Assembly (NCBI GenBank): GCA_002344075.1
Contig: DDTM01000064.1
Span: 1-64,000, forward strand
Direction of reading: 5' to 3'
DNA: 64,000 nucleotides
Origin: Bacteroidetes bacterium UBA2364
GTDB taxonomy: Bacteria; Bacteroidota; Rhodothermia; Rhodothermales; UBA2364
The notes under the pieces were generated by a model that saw only the letters and a program-made list of their open reading frames with translations, ran no database searches and had not been told where the DNA came from. Shown here piece after piece: positions 41,879-50,919 of this stretch; within the stretch, counting starts at the first letter, position 1; each line of letters opens with the position of its first letter. Both the position numbers and the translations under genes were made by a program.

Positions 41879-44230
41879 TTATTTGGCCAAACTAACTTTT
41901 CGGGTGGCGTTAAAGGACTCGCCTACGATTCGGATAAAATACAAGCCCGAAGCCCAAGCGCTTCCATCCAACCGAAAGGCATGGGTTGTCTGCCCCGCCA
42001 AACGTCCACTAAAAACCTGTCCGACTTCCCGCCCCAACAAGTTATAGGCCCCAATTTGCACGTTTTGGGTACGGGCAACCGTTAAGGTAAACTGGGTTTG
42101 GGGATTAAACGGATTGGGGTAAGCCTCCGAAAGGGCAAACGTATCCGCAAGTTCAATACGCACATCAAAGGGCATGCCATGCGTAGCCGCACCGTTTAAA
42201 CTGTATTCGGTTATTCGGAATGTATGTACCCCATAAGCCAAGTTGGGGATAGACAGTTGGTAGTCTTGGGGCCTATGGGGGGTACCTGCGCTTTGAATCC
42301 GTTGCAAAACTTCCCAGTCATTTGCTGTTTGGCGCTCTATTACAAAGTAGTCGCTATTGATTTCTTGTGCGGTTCGCCACAAAATCGTGGCTGTTTGCCC
42401 TGTAATCTGCGTTTGAATTCCCGTAAAGGTAACAGGTAGAGCGGCATCTGCAATGTAAAGCATCAAACCGCTATCTCCTGTAGCCGTTGCATAATAATTA
42501 ACAGCCGTTTTAGCGAGAACCACTGCCAGATCACCGCTCGAAACATCAATACTGCGTAAGGTTTGTGTAGTACCAGAAGTCATGGTTCCCCATGCCGTAT
42601 CCAACCAGCGAACAATTGCCCCATTTTCGCCAACGGCCATACAAAGATTGGCGGAAACACAATCCACATCTAATAGGGTAGCCATTGTTGTAGAAGTTTG
42701 GGCGGTCCAATTAGTGCCATTCCACTTTAGAATCGTTCCACCAGCCCCTACAGCGAGGCAATACGTACCATTCAAACAATGTACCCCATATAAGTTTTGT
42801 GTAGAACCCGTACTTTGAACATTAAAAGAACTGGTGTTACCCCTTAAAACGACCCCGTTATCTCCCGTTGCCACACAAACAACACTGGAGCCAGACTGAC
42901 GGCAGAACACGCCATTCAAGTGCGCTGTTGTTGGTGAACTTAACAAACTCCAAACCCCACTAGACATCCGAACAAGCGTGCCGTTATCTCCAACAGCCAC
43001 GCAGGAACTGGACGAAATGCAAGAGATAGCCTTTAGGTTTTCTGTGGTAATGTTGGCCTCTACCCGCTCCCAACTAAAACCAACGCCACTCCATCGCGCA
43101 ATCTCGCCACCGTTGCCGACTGCAAAGCAAACCGAGTTTGTGCAAACAACGGAGTTCCATGTTGCAGCAGATACAGGCACTTCATACAGCCACTCATTAT
43201 TACTTTTGTAAAAAACACGTCCATTATCACTAACCATGACACAAGTATTTGCATCTGGGCAAGAAGAATCTCGCAGATTTTGGACAATACCGCCCGTTGC
43301 ATATTTCCAAGCATTACCATTATCAGACAAAACCGCTACCCCGCTTTCACCAACTCCAATGCAAAAACTATTTACCCCCTCATCATACGTACAAGAAACC
43401 CCATATAAATTCGTGCTTGTCAGGTTGTCAATCAGCGTCCAATCAAGGCTATTCCAGTCCATAATGTTTCCACCTGCTTGTACCGCCACACACCAGCTTG
43501 CGTTCGCACAAGAAACATCTAAAAAATGGGAGATACTTCCAGAGGTTTGGCTGGCCCATACACTGCTTTCCCACCTTAGAACGGTTCCATTGTCCCCTAC
43601 GGCTGTACAAGCGGTGTCAAAACATGAAATTCCATTGAGTGTTTCGATAGTGCCTGTTGTTGAGGTACTCCACGTAGTGCCATTCCAAAAAAATGCCTTA
43701 CCATTTCCACCGACAGCCATACAAGCGGATACACTGGTACAATCTAGGCCGAAGAGCGATTCCGTAGTACCCATAGACTCATCGCTCCATGCCGTGCCAT
43801 TCCAAGATAAAAGCGTGCCGCTTGCACCTGCTGCTTTACAAAAAGTAGCACTTAAACACACTACGCCGTTTAGGTGATTGGCCGTAGGCGTTGCAACAAC
43901 AGTCCAAACGCTCTCATCCCAATACATCGTTGCACCATTATTCCCCACAGCCATGCAAAAAGAGGGAGTTGGGCAATCTATATCATTCATATTGCTTGTG
44001 GTTTGGCTAACGACACCTTCCAACTCCCAACGGGAGTCAGTTTCATCAAAAAAGACTTTAACAAGTGTACCCGATTCACCCACGGCAAAACACGTTGGTA
44101 AGCTATCCGTATCGGGATCAACACAAGACACCGATTGTAAGGTATTACCTGCCGCCGCAGGGTTTGTCATCGTCCATTGGGCTTGGCTGCTTGGGCTTGT
44201 TAGAGAAGCCAACAAGCTACTGACGAACAT
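41879..44230 (-). CDS. Secreted Cys-paired beta-propeller-like repeat protein with T9SS sorting domain
   Basis: 783 residues. A short hydrophobic leader (SSLLASLTSPSSQA) precedes 13 repeats of about 43 residues, plus a fourteenth lacking cysteines (about residues 30-600). Each repeat reads G-V-S-C-x(5-10)-C-x-A-V-G-x-x-G-x-x-x-x-W followed by a short strand, so one disulfide per repeat is likely. Fourteen short blades resemble YCF48/BNR-type propellers. A fibronectin III-like domain (about 600-697) and a T9SS type A sorting domain (AYPNPFNPQTQFTL, YNLLGREVGQVF, GLYFIRI) follow. It is exported across the outer membrane. Binding partner unknown. Confidence 0.85.
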   Translation of the reverse strand: MFVSSLLASLTSPSSQAQWTMTNPAAAGNTLQSVSCVDPDTDSLPTCFAVGESGTLVKVFFDETDSRWELEGVVSQTTSNMNDIDCPTPSFCMAVGNNGATMYWDESVWTVVATPTANHLNGVVCLSATFCKAAGASGTLLSWNGTAWSDESMGTTESLFGLDCTSVSACMAVGGNGKAFFWNGTTWSTSTTGTIETLNGISCFDTACTAVGDNGTVLRWESSVWASQTSGSISHFLDVSCANASWCVAVQAGGNIMDWNSLDWTLIDNLTSTNLYGVSCTYDEGVNSFCIGVGESGVAVLSDNGNAWKYATGGIVQNLRDSSCPDANTCVMVSDNGRVFYKSNNEWLYEVPVSAATWNSVVCTNSVCFAVGNGGEIARWSGVGFSWERVEANITTENLKAISCISSSSCVAVGDNGTLVRMSSGVWSLLSSPTTAHLNGVFCRQSGSSVVCVATGDNGVVLRGNTSSFNVQSTGSTQNLYGVHCLNGTYCLAVGAGGTILKWNGTNWTAQTSTTMATLLDVDCVSANLCMAVGENGAIVRWLDTAWGTMTSGTTQTLRSIDVSSGDLAVVLAKTAVNYYATATGDSGLMLYIADAALPVTFTGIQTQITGQTATILWRTAQEINSDYFVIERQTANDWEVLQRIQSAGTPHRPQDYQLSIPNLAYGVHTFRITEYSLNGAATHGMPFDVRIELADTFALSEAYPNPFNPQTQFTLTVARTQNVQIGAYNLLGREVGQVFSGRLAGQTTHAFRLDGSAWASGLYFIRIVGESFNATRKVSLAK

Positions 44231-44720
44231 AATTTTGCAGAGGTGAAGGTTAGGTCTGACACATAACCTTCCCTAGGTTACCAGAGAAGACTTCATAAGA
44301 ATTGGTTTTAACATGGGGTTGAGGTAAAGTTTCAATCAAAAGAGAAGAGTCTTACCTTTTGATTGACAACATGATTTGACGAGCATAAAGCCTTTATCAC
44401 AAAAGAAACCAAAGATAAAGAATATTGATTGATAAACCTGCATCAAGAATAAAACCTGTCATGTTGAATTTGGATGACGAAAAATAGGTCTTTAATATGG
44501 TGATGAAAAAACGTTATTTACACTTTCTGAGGGATAAAGTTTACAATTTCCCAAATTAGAAGCTAAACGCATCTTTTACATGCTACTTACCTACTTGTGT
44601 TGAATGCGCATTGCAATTCTGAAATGTATCCCTTTCAGGAAATAAAATGGTTTTAGGCTTAGGCCTTTGGCGAGTGTTTGTGTAAAACGGATGAGCGGCG
44701 GATTCGGTGGGATAATTCTT
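44231..44720. other. Long AT-rich intergenic region with an 11-bp inverted repeat
   Basis: About 490 nt with no recognisable gene. The only clear structure is TCAATCAAAAG (44332-44342) / CTTTTGATTGA (44356-44366), a perfect 11-bp inverted repeat separated by 13 nt, about 100 nt upstream of the minus-strand propeller gene. It may be an operator for that gene. Confidence 0.45.
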
Positions 44721-44889
44721 ATGTTTTGGGAACCGTTTCCCCAAAGAACTGATTCATCTGGCAAGGAGCCTTATTCGTCGAATAAAAAAAAAGCTTGATC
44801 GAACAAATCTGAACCGTACCTCTTTTTTGGAGGATTTTGCACACGTCACAAAGGACAAACGTTCCAAGAGTAAACGTGAGTTAAAATGA
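44721..44889 (+). pseudogene. Small basic protein gene interrupted at a nine-A run (frameshift or slippage)
   Basis: ATG 44721 opens MFWEPFPQRTDSSGKEPYSS and runs into a stop at 44796, directly after nine As (44784-44792). Shifting by +1 inside this run opens a frame that reads KKKLDRTNLNRTSFLEDFAH and ends KRELK at TGA 44887-44889, overlapping the ATG of the next gene (ATGA). The joined product is about 55 residues, basic and soluble. The overlap with the next start argues that the downstream frame is translated. It may be a frameshift mutation, a read error, or polymerase slippage on A9. Confidence 0.35.
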
Positions 44890-45149
44890 ATCCGACCCAA
44901 AGCGTTCTGAGCAATTACAAAGAGGTGCGAACCCTGAGCAACCATACCCTGAGCGGCGTTCTGAGCAGAAAACCCTTAGGAGTCCTTCAGCAGGCCAAAG
45001 CCGCCATCCTGAACCGCCAAAGCCGTCATCTATTGGCAAACTCGGAAATCATGGAAGATCGGTGGCATGAGCGTACTCTTCTCTATAAAGAGATTTTAAT
45101 TTTGCTCTTCATTGGTCTGCTGGTGGTACTTCGTGCCATGTACAGCTAA
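44886..45149 (+). CDS. Small single-pass membrane protein
   Basis: 87 residues, mostly polar and basic, ending in one hydrophobic helix (KEILILLFIGLLVVLRAMY, about 68-86): a C-terminal tail anchor. No family recognised. It is 15 nt upstream of the TPR/YaiO-type barrel gene and overlaps the end of the preceding frameshifted mini-gene, so it is probably co-transcribed with both. Confidence 0.6.
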   Translation: MNPTQSVLSNYKEVRTLSNHTLSGVLSRKPLGVLQQAKAAILNRQSRHLLANSEIMEDRWHERTLLYKEILILLFIGLLVVLRAMYS

Positions 45150-45164
45150 ACCAGAACCCTATTT

Positions 45165-46409
45165 ATGCGCAACCGTATTGTCTTTCTGACCTTGAAAATA
45201 GCCTTTTTAGTGCTTCATCACGCCACCGTAGTTGCGCAACATACCCAGATAGACTGTGCTCGTCTTCCGGATGCCCTTTCCGCAATAGAGTGGCCACAAA
45301 TGGTGGCCTGTGCTATCGAGGCCCGGAACCAGAAAGATCTTGAAACGGCTATTCACCTCCTACGTTTGGTTTCAGCGCAATTTCCACAGGAGGTGAATCC
45401 ACGCTTAGAATTGGCCATCACCTTGGCTTGGGCGAAAAAATATGAAGAAGCGCAGGCATTGTATCGCGATTTATTGTATGCGGATCCCGATCTTTTCCCT
45501 GCGTTGATGGGGCAGGCTTGGGTAACGGCATGGCAGGGAGCGCCGGAGCGTGCCGCAGAGCGGTTTAAGGCGCTGGTAGTTGCGTATCCAGAGCAAATGG
45601 AGCCTAAGATCGGTCTAGCGTTTTCGTATCGGGCATTGCTACACTACGACGCAGCCCGTCGGTTATATCGGGAAGTATTGGCCCAAGTCCCCGATCATGC
45701 AGGGGCTATAGACGGATTAGAGGCCCTGAAGTATGCCGCAAAAACCGATCTGACCATCAATACGGGAAAATTAACAGTTTCAGAGGGCCGGCATGTGGAG
45801 CAACAAGTGGCTGAGGTGGCCCATCAACTGAACCGGAAGTTTGCGTTGACTGCCACGGCTTTTCGCGATGTGCAAACCGAAAATCGGACCGATGCTTGGA
45901 AGGGTGCACGTGTGGGAGCGATGATCCGTCTGACGGAAAAGACACGCACCGGACTGGCCCTGTTTGGTTCAAAAGGCCAATTGGATTACCGTTATGGGAT
46001 TTCATTGGATGTCAATGTACGTGCCGGAAGTGCCGTTACGTTTTTGGCAACGCTGCGTCCGGGTCTGAAAAATGGAAAAGATTTTGAATGGATTGCCGGG
46101 GGTGGTTTTTTAGTTCAAAATAATCCGCGAAACTACTTTTTGTCGCAGTGTTTTATAGAACAGTTGGCGGGTTTACCCCAAAGTATGACCTGTGCGGGAA
46201 CATATAAACAACGGGTTGGAAACCGCTTCTCGGTGCAACCAACACTGGTTTGGCATCGCCCGATTCCGGAAAATCCAGAACAACAGATTTTAGATATAAA
46301 CTTCGCCTTGCAATATCAGTTTACGCCTCGGTTACTAGCTGGCGCAAATATTGGATTCGGGAAAGATAACACCCAGCGGCTTGGTTTTGGAGTGCGCTTC
46401 CGAAGATAA
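45165..46409 (+). CDS. TPR protein with YaiO-type outer-membrane beta-barrel
   Basis: 414 residues. Signal peptide (LKIAFLVLHHATVVA). TPR-like helical repeats (about 40-190: RLELAITLAWAKKYEEAQAL, PALMGQAWVTAWQGAPERAA, LHYDAARRLYREVLAQVPDH) are followed by a C-terminal barrel (LNRKFALTATAFRDVQ, LLAGANIGFGKDNTQRLGFG, VRFRR). This order is that of the YaiO/PgaA-like proteins linked to surface polysaccharide export. No glycosyltransferase gene is adjacent here. Confidence 0.75.
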   Translation: MRNRIVFLTLKIAFLVLHHATVVAQHTQIDCARLPDALSAIEWPQMVACAIEARNQKDLETAIHLLRLVSAQFPQEVNPRLELAITLAWAKKYEEAQALYRDLLYADPDLFPALMGQAWVTAWQGAPERAAERFKALVVAYPEQMEPKIGLAFSYRALLHYDAARRLYREVLAQVPDHAGAIDGLEALKYAAKTDLTINTGKLTVSEGRHVEQQVAEVAHQLNRKFALTATAFRDVQTENRTDAWKGARVGAMIRLTEKTRTGLALFGSKGQLDYRYGISLDVNVRAGSAVTFLATLRPGLKNGKDFEWIAGGGFLVQNNPRNYFLSQCFIEQLAGLPQSMTCAGTYKQRVGNRFSVQPTLVWHRPIPENPEQQILDINFALQYQFTPRLLAGANIGFGKDNTQRLGFGVRFRR

Positions 46410-46452
46410 AAAATTAGGTATTACTGTTTGGGAAGAATAATGGGAAAGGGTG

Positions 46453-46492
46453 CGCGGGAATCGGGCGAAGGCTTGACTCCCGCGTATTTTTT
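46453..46492 (+). terminator. Terminator of the TPR/YaiO operon
   Basis: CGCGGGA (46453-46459) / TCCCGCG (46478-46484) followed by TATTTTTT. It lies 44 nt past the stop. Confidence 0.7.
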
Positions 46493-46511
46493 ATCGTTTG
46501 GTTGGTTCGGT

Positions 46512-46832
46512 TCAGGCGATAGAAGGGCCGTTCAATATCTCGTACAACTGCTGAAAATTCTCGGTATCGGGATTTTCGGTGATAGACAGGACTTCCACTT
46601 CAGGGATTTGTGCAAGTACCGTCCGAAGATAGGTCGTAGCCATAGGCAAAAAATGGCCGATGGCTTCTTGTTCACCCACCACCCAGACAGCTAACGAAAA
46701 TGTACCTTCCGACGGGGCTACTTCCAATAAATACAATTGTTGAGATAGGTTTCCCAATGCAAAATGGATGGCTTCGGGCGAGGTTTCGGCCACTTGTTTT
46801 AGTTGTGCGATCAGTTTAATGGCTTTTTGCAT
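46512..46832 (-). CDS. Small soluble protein of unknown function
   Basis: 106 residues without signal peptide or membrane helix. N-terminal helix (MQKAIKLIAQLKQVAET) and beta-rich remainder (LYLLEVAPSEGTFSLAVWVV). No family recognised. It lies between the TPR operon terminator and the next gene, 21 nt after its stop, so it is probably co-transcribed with the gene at 46854-47612. Confidence 0.5.
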   Translation of the reverse strand: MQKAIKLIAQLKQVAETSPEAIHFALGNLSQQLYLLEVAPSEGTFSLAVWVVGEQEAIGHFLPMATTYLRTVLAQIPEVEVLSITENPDTENFQQLYEILNGPSIA

Positions 46833-46853
46833 GTCATGGTCGGGTTTATGTGC

Positions 46854-47612
46854 CTATAACTTCACCCATCTACCGTTCTCTTCTACTTCTATTTTCATGA
46901 TAGGATGAATTTCCCAAAGTGTTCCCCGTGTTTTTCCTAATTGTTCGGGGTGTTCAGGATCCATAAAGAGCCAGCCTGAAATCCGAACCCGTTTTTGGGT
47001 ATTGGCAATGGCATTTAAGCGGGTAAGTGACCAGTCGGGGTTCTGGGCACGCAGTCGCGGGGTGGGTTCCACGACAATAGATTTTGCTCGGTCTCGTCGT
47101 CGGGTTTCAACAAGCCACATATGAAAGTCTAACATCTCATTTTCGATGCCATTACAATTGGTGGTTTCTGGGCCGGAAATTTTTGCACCCGCTAAGAAGC
47201 CCTCTACCGAGACCGCCATCTGTTCATACTCGGCCACCAACTGCACATCGCGTAAGCGCCAATTTTGTCGGTCTTTGCGATGGATTTCTTTCGGAACTGG
47301 GAGTTTATACACCCAGTCGAAGGAGACGGGCCGATACGCCTGTGGCCAGTGGTCTCGGTTTTTTTGGATATTCATTAGTGGATCACCACCCGAACCTTCA
47401 GCAGGACATCCACGGAATGGCTTGCTTTTGATCATCGCAGGTGTAGGCTGCGGCGTGGGCGCGGGAGGGGATGGAAAAGAAGAAGGTGGTTTTTCTGGTT
47501 TCTTCATTGTGTCGGTTGATTGGGGTACGGATTCAGGATTTTTCATGAGGTAATAATACCCTGCCCCTGCAAAACCGATGATTATGATGCTCCAGAAGAG
47601 ATTTTTGAACAT
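46854..47612 (-). CDS. Membrane-anchored periplasmic protein of unknown function
   Basis: 252 residues from ATG 47612 (MFKNLFWSIIIIGFAGAGYY). An upstream frame to 47744 would add 44 residues of non-coding character overlapping the next gene. One N-terminal helix, then a Pro/Ser-rich linker (PPSSFPSPPAPTPQPTP), then a globular domain of mixed strands with WVYKLPVPKEIHRKD, RISGWLFMDPEHPEQ and TLWEIHPIMKIEV. The last part resembles secreted nuclease-associated Bacteroidota proteins of unknown function. Only loosely recognised. Confidence 0.55.
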   Translation of the reverse strand: MFKNLFWSIIIIGFAGAGYYYLMKNPESVPQSTDTMKKPEKPPSSFPSPPAPTPQPTPAMIKSKPFRGCPAEGSGGDPLMNIQKNRDHWPQAYRPVSFDWVYKLPVPKEIHRKDRQNWRLRDVQLVAEYEQMAVSVEGFLAGAKISGPETTNCNGIENEMLDFHMWLVETRRRDRAKSIVVEPTPRLRAQNPDWSLTRLNAIANTQKRVRISGWLFMDPEHPEQLGKTRGTLWEIHPIMKIEVEENGRWVKL

Positions 47613-47699
47613 GCTGAATAGAAGGTCGTGAAAAGCGCAGTTGCGCAGATGGTAGCAATGACTTAGATTCCCGAAAATACGATCCGCAAACCCCAAATC

Positions 47700-49301
47700 A
47701 TGCATCCAATGGCAACCAAAGAAGAATTTATCCAGACCATACAAACAGCGTATCAGTTTTCTGGAACCACCATTGCGTTAGGTGGCGCCTTATACAAAGG
47801 AGAAAGCCTACCCAACACCTTGGTGCGTGTTCCCGTTAAAATGCTCAATCGGCATGGCTTGATTGCTGGTGCTACCGGAACCGGAAAAACCAAAACCCTG
47901 CAACTCTTTGCCGAAAAACTTTCGGAAAACGGCATTCCAGTATTGTTGATGGATATCAAAGGCGACCTTTCGGGAATTGCGGCCAGTGGTGATCCGAACA
48001 ATACCCGTGCATTAGAACGCCACCAGAAAATCGGGCTACCCTATAAGGTTACCGCCAATCCGGTAGAATTCCTAACCCTTTCCGGAGAAAAAGGGGCACG
48101 GCTACGCGCCACCGTTACCGAATTTGGCCCGGTATTGTTTTCCAAAATTTTAGGGCTGAACGATACGCAATCTGGTGCCGTTTCTGTGGTTTTTAAATAC
48201 TGCGATGACAAACAATTGCCTCTTTTAGACCTTAAAGACTTCAAAAAGACCCTTTCTTATTTGGCAGAAGAAGGCAAAGCCGAGATTACTGTAGAATATG
48301 GCGCCATTTCGACAGCCACCGTTGGAACCATTATCCGGAAAGTACTGGAGTTGGAGCAACAAGGCGCCGAAGTGTTTTTTGGCGAGCCGTCTTTCGAGGT
48401 GGATGACCTCTGCCGGATAGATCTTGAAACGGGTCGCGGTATGGTGAACATCCTCCGGCTCACCGATTTGCAAGACCGTCCTAAATTGTTTGCAACCTTT
48501 ATGCTACAATTGCTGGCCGAGGTGTATGCATCGTTTCCGGAAGAAGGGGATTTGGAGGCCCCTAAGTTGTGTATTTTTATAGATGAAGCCCATCTAGTGT
48601 TTTCGGAAGCTTCGCAGGTTTTACTCAACCAAATTGAAGCCATCATCAAATTGATCCGCTCGAAAGGCATTGGTATCTTCTTTATTACCCAAAACCCTGC
48701 CGATATTCCCAATGCCGTTTTAGGACAATTGGGCCTCAAAGTACAACACGCCCTTCGTGCTTTTACTGCGAAAGACCGCAAAGATATTAAATCGGCGGCT
48801 GAAAACTACCCGGAATCGAAATTCTATCAAGTGGAAGATGAACTGACCGAATTGGGGATTGGGGAGGCTTTTGTCACAGTACTCAGTCCGAAAGGGACTC
48901 CAACCCCATTGGTACACACGTTGATGTGTGCGCCCGGTTCGCGAATGGATGTACTTACACCGATGGAGTTGGACGCGCTGGTTGCGAAATCTAAACTGGC
49001 TGCTAAATACAACAAGGTGGTAGATCCGCAAAGTGCCTACGAAATACTCAATGCCAAAATGCAGCAAGCCCAACTTGCCGAACAACAAGCCGAGTTGCAG
49101 CGCCAGCAGGAAAAAGCACAGGCCGAGCAGCTAAAACAGCAACAAAAAGCACAAACCGAAACAGCCAAGCGCAAACCTGAAAAAACCATTGTAGAGCAGG
49201 TACTGACCAGTTCGGTGGGTAAACAAGTGACCAAAACCGTCTTTAACGAATTGGCCCGAGGCTTGCTTGGTGTATTGGGTCTGGGTGGGCGTAGGCGTTA
49301 G
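47700..49301 (+). CDS. HerA-like DUF853 ATPase
   Basis: 533 residues; the start may be the ATG at 47709 (MATKEEF), three codons in. Walker A GATGTGKTKTLQLFAEKL (about 59-76), Walker B CIFIDEAHLVF (about 287-297) and arginine-finger region ALRAFTAKDRKDIKSAA. DUF853/YjgR proteins are HerA-FtsK-like. Their partner is unknown; unlike HerA-NurA pairs, no nuclease gene is adjacent. A C-terminal coiled-coil/Q-rich segment (QQAELQRQQEKAQAEQLKQQ) may mediate assembly. The 3' end overlaps the facing TPR gene by 4 nt. Confidence 0.85.
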   Translation: MHPMATKEEFIQTIQTAYQFSGTTIALGGALYKGESLPNTLVRVPVKMLNRHGLIAGATGTGKTKTLQLFAEKLSENGIPVLLMDIKGDLSGIAASGDPNNTRALERHQKIGLPYKVTANPVEFLTLSGEKGARLRATVTEFGPVLFSKILGLNDTQSGAVSVVFKYCDDKQLPLLDLKDFKKTLSYLAEEGKAEITVEYGAISTATVGTIIRKVLELEQQGAEVFFGEPSFEVDDLCRIDLETGRGMVNILRLTDLQDRPKLFATFMLQLLAEVYASFPEEGDLEAPKLCIFIDEAHLVFSEASQVLLNQIEAIIKLIRSKGIGIFFITQNPADIPNAVLGQLGLKVQHALRAFTAKDRKDIKSAAENYPESKFYQVEDELTELGIGEAFVTVLSPKGTPTPLVHTLMCAPGSRMDVLTPMELDALVAKSKLAAKYNKVVDPQSAYEILNAKMQQAQLAEQQAELQRQQEKAQAEQLKQQQKAQTETAKRKPEKTIVEQVLTSSVGKQVTKTVFNELARGLLGVLGLGGRRR

Positions 49302-50815
49302 TTCCCTACTTTTAACCGACTTAATGCCGTTCTTGCCCGTTGTTCTAAGCCCTTATGATAATCGAATTTTTCCCGATACATCAGGGCTTTCCGATAGGCA
49401 AGAATGGCATTCTCTGGTTGTTGGAGGGCTTCGTAGCATTCACCAATATAGAGTTGGCTATAAGGGCCCCACTTGGCAAGAGGATCTCCAGGGTTTTGGA
49501 CAGCCCGATCAAAAAAAACAATTGCTTCTTCGTAGCGTTGGGATTTTTGAAGTGACAGCCCTTTCCGGTAGTGTGCTTCTGCGAGGTGCGTTGGGGAGAT
49601 GGTTTCTTGGGATAAGATGTTTTCCACTTCTGTAAGTACAAAGGCATAATCGCCCGCATCCGAAGCATTTTGTAGGCGTAGTAATTGCTTCTCAATAGGC
49701 GTCATTGGTGTTTCGATACGCAGTGTCGCCTGTCTGAGGGCAAATTCATCCATGTCATAGGCAAATCCGGCTTTCACTTTTTGGTACATCTCCACAGCGG
49801 CCTTCCGGTCTCCACCCATTTCTAAGGCCTGACCCATTTTAAAATATGCCTGCCCAACAAGGGTCGTTCCCTGAAACTCCTGTGTAAATCGTGTAAGCTC
49901 TCGAATGGCTTCTTCGTATTGATTCAGCCGGAAGTAAAGTTCTCCCAGATAAAACAAAAAGATGGTAGGCACAACTACTTCGCTCTTTTTCCCGGATCGT
50001 GTAGCGGCCTCCAAATAAGGCAGCGCCTCACGCGCCTGAAACTTATTACGTAGGGCGTAGCCGTATAAAAAATTGAGTAATGGACTTTGTGGATATGCCT
50101 TTTGCAACGCACCAATCTTCTGGATTCCGTTCCGTTCATTTCGGTTCAAGATCTCGTCGCTCAGTGCAAAATAAATTGCAGCTTCTTCTTGTACCCACTT
50201 GGCCTTTGTAATGGCCCGTTCTAAGTGATTTAGGCCATCTTGTACCGTACCACGATACCCCAGAAAACCCAGAAGGCCTTGATATGTTCTTGGTGCAGAG
50301 CCGATCAAAACTTGCATCAAGCCCATACCTTTATAGGCTTCTTCAAAATATGGATCTTGCTCTATGCACCATACATAGTTGTTGTACGCCTCTCGTCCGG
50401 CCATTGCAGCGCCAAGCATATCATTCCGCAAAATACCAACAATGGCACGGTGCATGGCCGACTCGGCTGTCAAAAACCGACGCCATAACGGATCGCTCAC
50501 ATAACGTAAAGCCGTATTAAGCGCCGTGTTATGCGTTTTGAATTCATTAAGCCTCGCTGTTGTTTGACCAAAACCAAATTGCCAGACCGCCATTGACGAT
50601 AAATGGTACTGTGCCATCGCTTGGCTCATGGGGTCTTTGTTGTATTGGATCACTTGTTGGAATTGCTGTGTGGCCTGAGTGATACGAAATGCAAAAAAAG
50701 CTTCTCGACCTAGTTTGAGCGCTGGGATCATGGGAAGATCGTGCTTAGGTTGGGCAATGACCAATGTGCAGGCCAGCAAAAGCCACAAAGAAATCCGTCT
50801 ATATATCGAAAGCAT
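49298..50815 (-). CDS. Exported TPR-repeat protein
   Basis: 505 residues. Signal peptide (ISLWLLLACTLVIA). Tetratricopeptide helices throughout, such as AREAFFAF-type starts, FKMGQALEMGGDRKAAVEMY (about 328-347) and AEAHYRKGLSLQKSQRYEEA (about 413-432), plus a Sel1/DUF3808-like middle region. It acts as a scaffold in the periplasm or at the outer membrane, partner unknown. It starts about 105 nt after the symporter gene's stop, with a terminator between them, so it is its own unit. Confidence 0.75.
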   Translation of the reverse strand: MLSIYRRISLWLLLACTLVIAQPKHDLPMIPALKLGREAFFAFRITQATQQFQQVIQYNKDPMSQAMAQYHLSSMAVWQFGFGQTTARLNEFKTHNTALNTALRYVSDPLWRRFLTAESAMHRAIVGILRNDMLGAAMAGREAYNNYVWCIEQDPYFEEAYKGMGLMQVLIGSAPRTYQGLLGFLGYRGTVQDGLNHLERAITKAKWVQEEAAIYFALSDEILNRNERNGIQKIGALQKAYPQSPLLNFLYGYALRNKFQAREALPYLEAATRSGKKSEVVVPTIFLFYLGELYFRLNQYEEAIRELTRFTQEFQGTTLVGQAYFKMGQALEMGGDRKAAVEMYQKVKAGFAYDMDEFALRQATLRIETPMTPIEKQLLRLQNASDAGDYAFVLTEVENILSQETISPTHLAEAHYRKGLSLQKSQRYEEAIVFFDRAVQNPGDPLAKWGPYSQLYIGECYEALQQPENAILAYRKALMYREKFDYHKGLEQRARTALSRLKVGN

Positions 50816-50827
50816 CTGTTTTTTATC

Positions 50828-50877
50828 AAAAAGTCTTCGGGTGAGTTGCAGACATCTCTAACAACGCACCCGAAGAC
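50828..50877 (-). terminator. Terminator of the dicarboxylate symporter gene
   Basis: GTCTTCGGGTG (50833-50843) pairs perfectly with CACCCGAAGAC (50867-50877), and the minus strand continues with TTTTTGAT. It lies about 40 nt past the symporter stop. Confidence 0.8.
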
Positions 50878-50919
50878 CCAAAAGTATAGTTCGGAATCAA
50901 AAATTAATGATGTGGTACA

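Noticed and set aside
43236..43877. 213-residue frame opposite the propeller-repeat gene
   Set aside because: It is the antisense shadow of the repeats; it contains no start context or family match and follows the third-base pattern of the real gene.
42500..44200. DNA tandem repeat or CRISPR-like array
   Set aside because: The regular pattern is protein-level repetition in the propeller gene; units are not identical at nucleotide level and have no spacer structure.
44760..44945. Minus-strand frame overlapping the start of the 87-residue gene
   Set aside because: It is antisense to the + strand reading frames and has no signal of its own.
47613..47744. 44-residue extension of the frame ending at 46854
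   Set aside because: It overlaps the HerA-like gene start region and lacks coding character. The ATG at 47612 directly precedes a membrane anchor.
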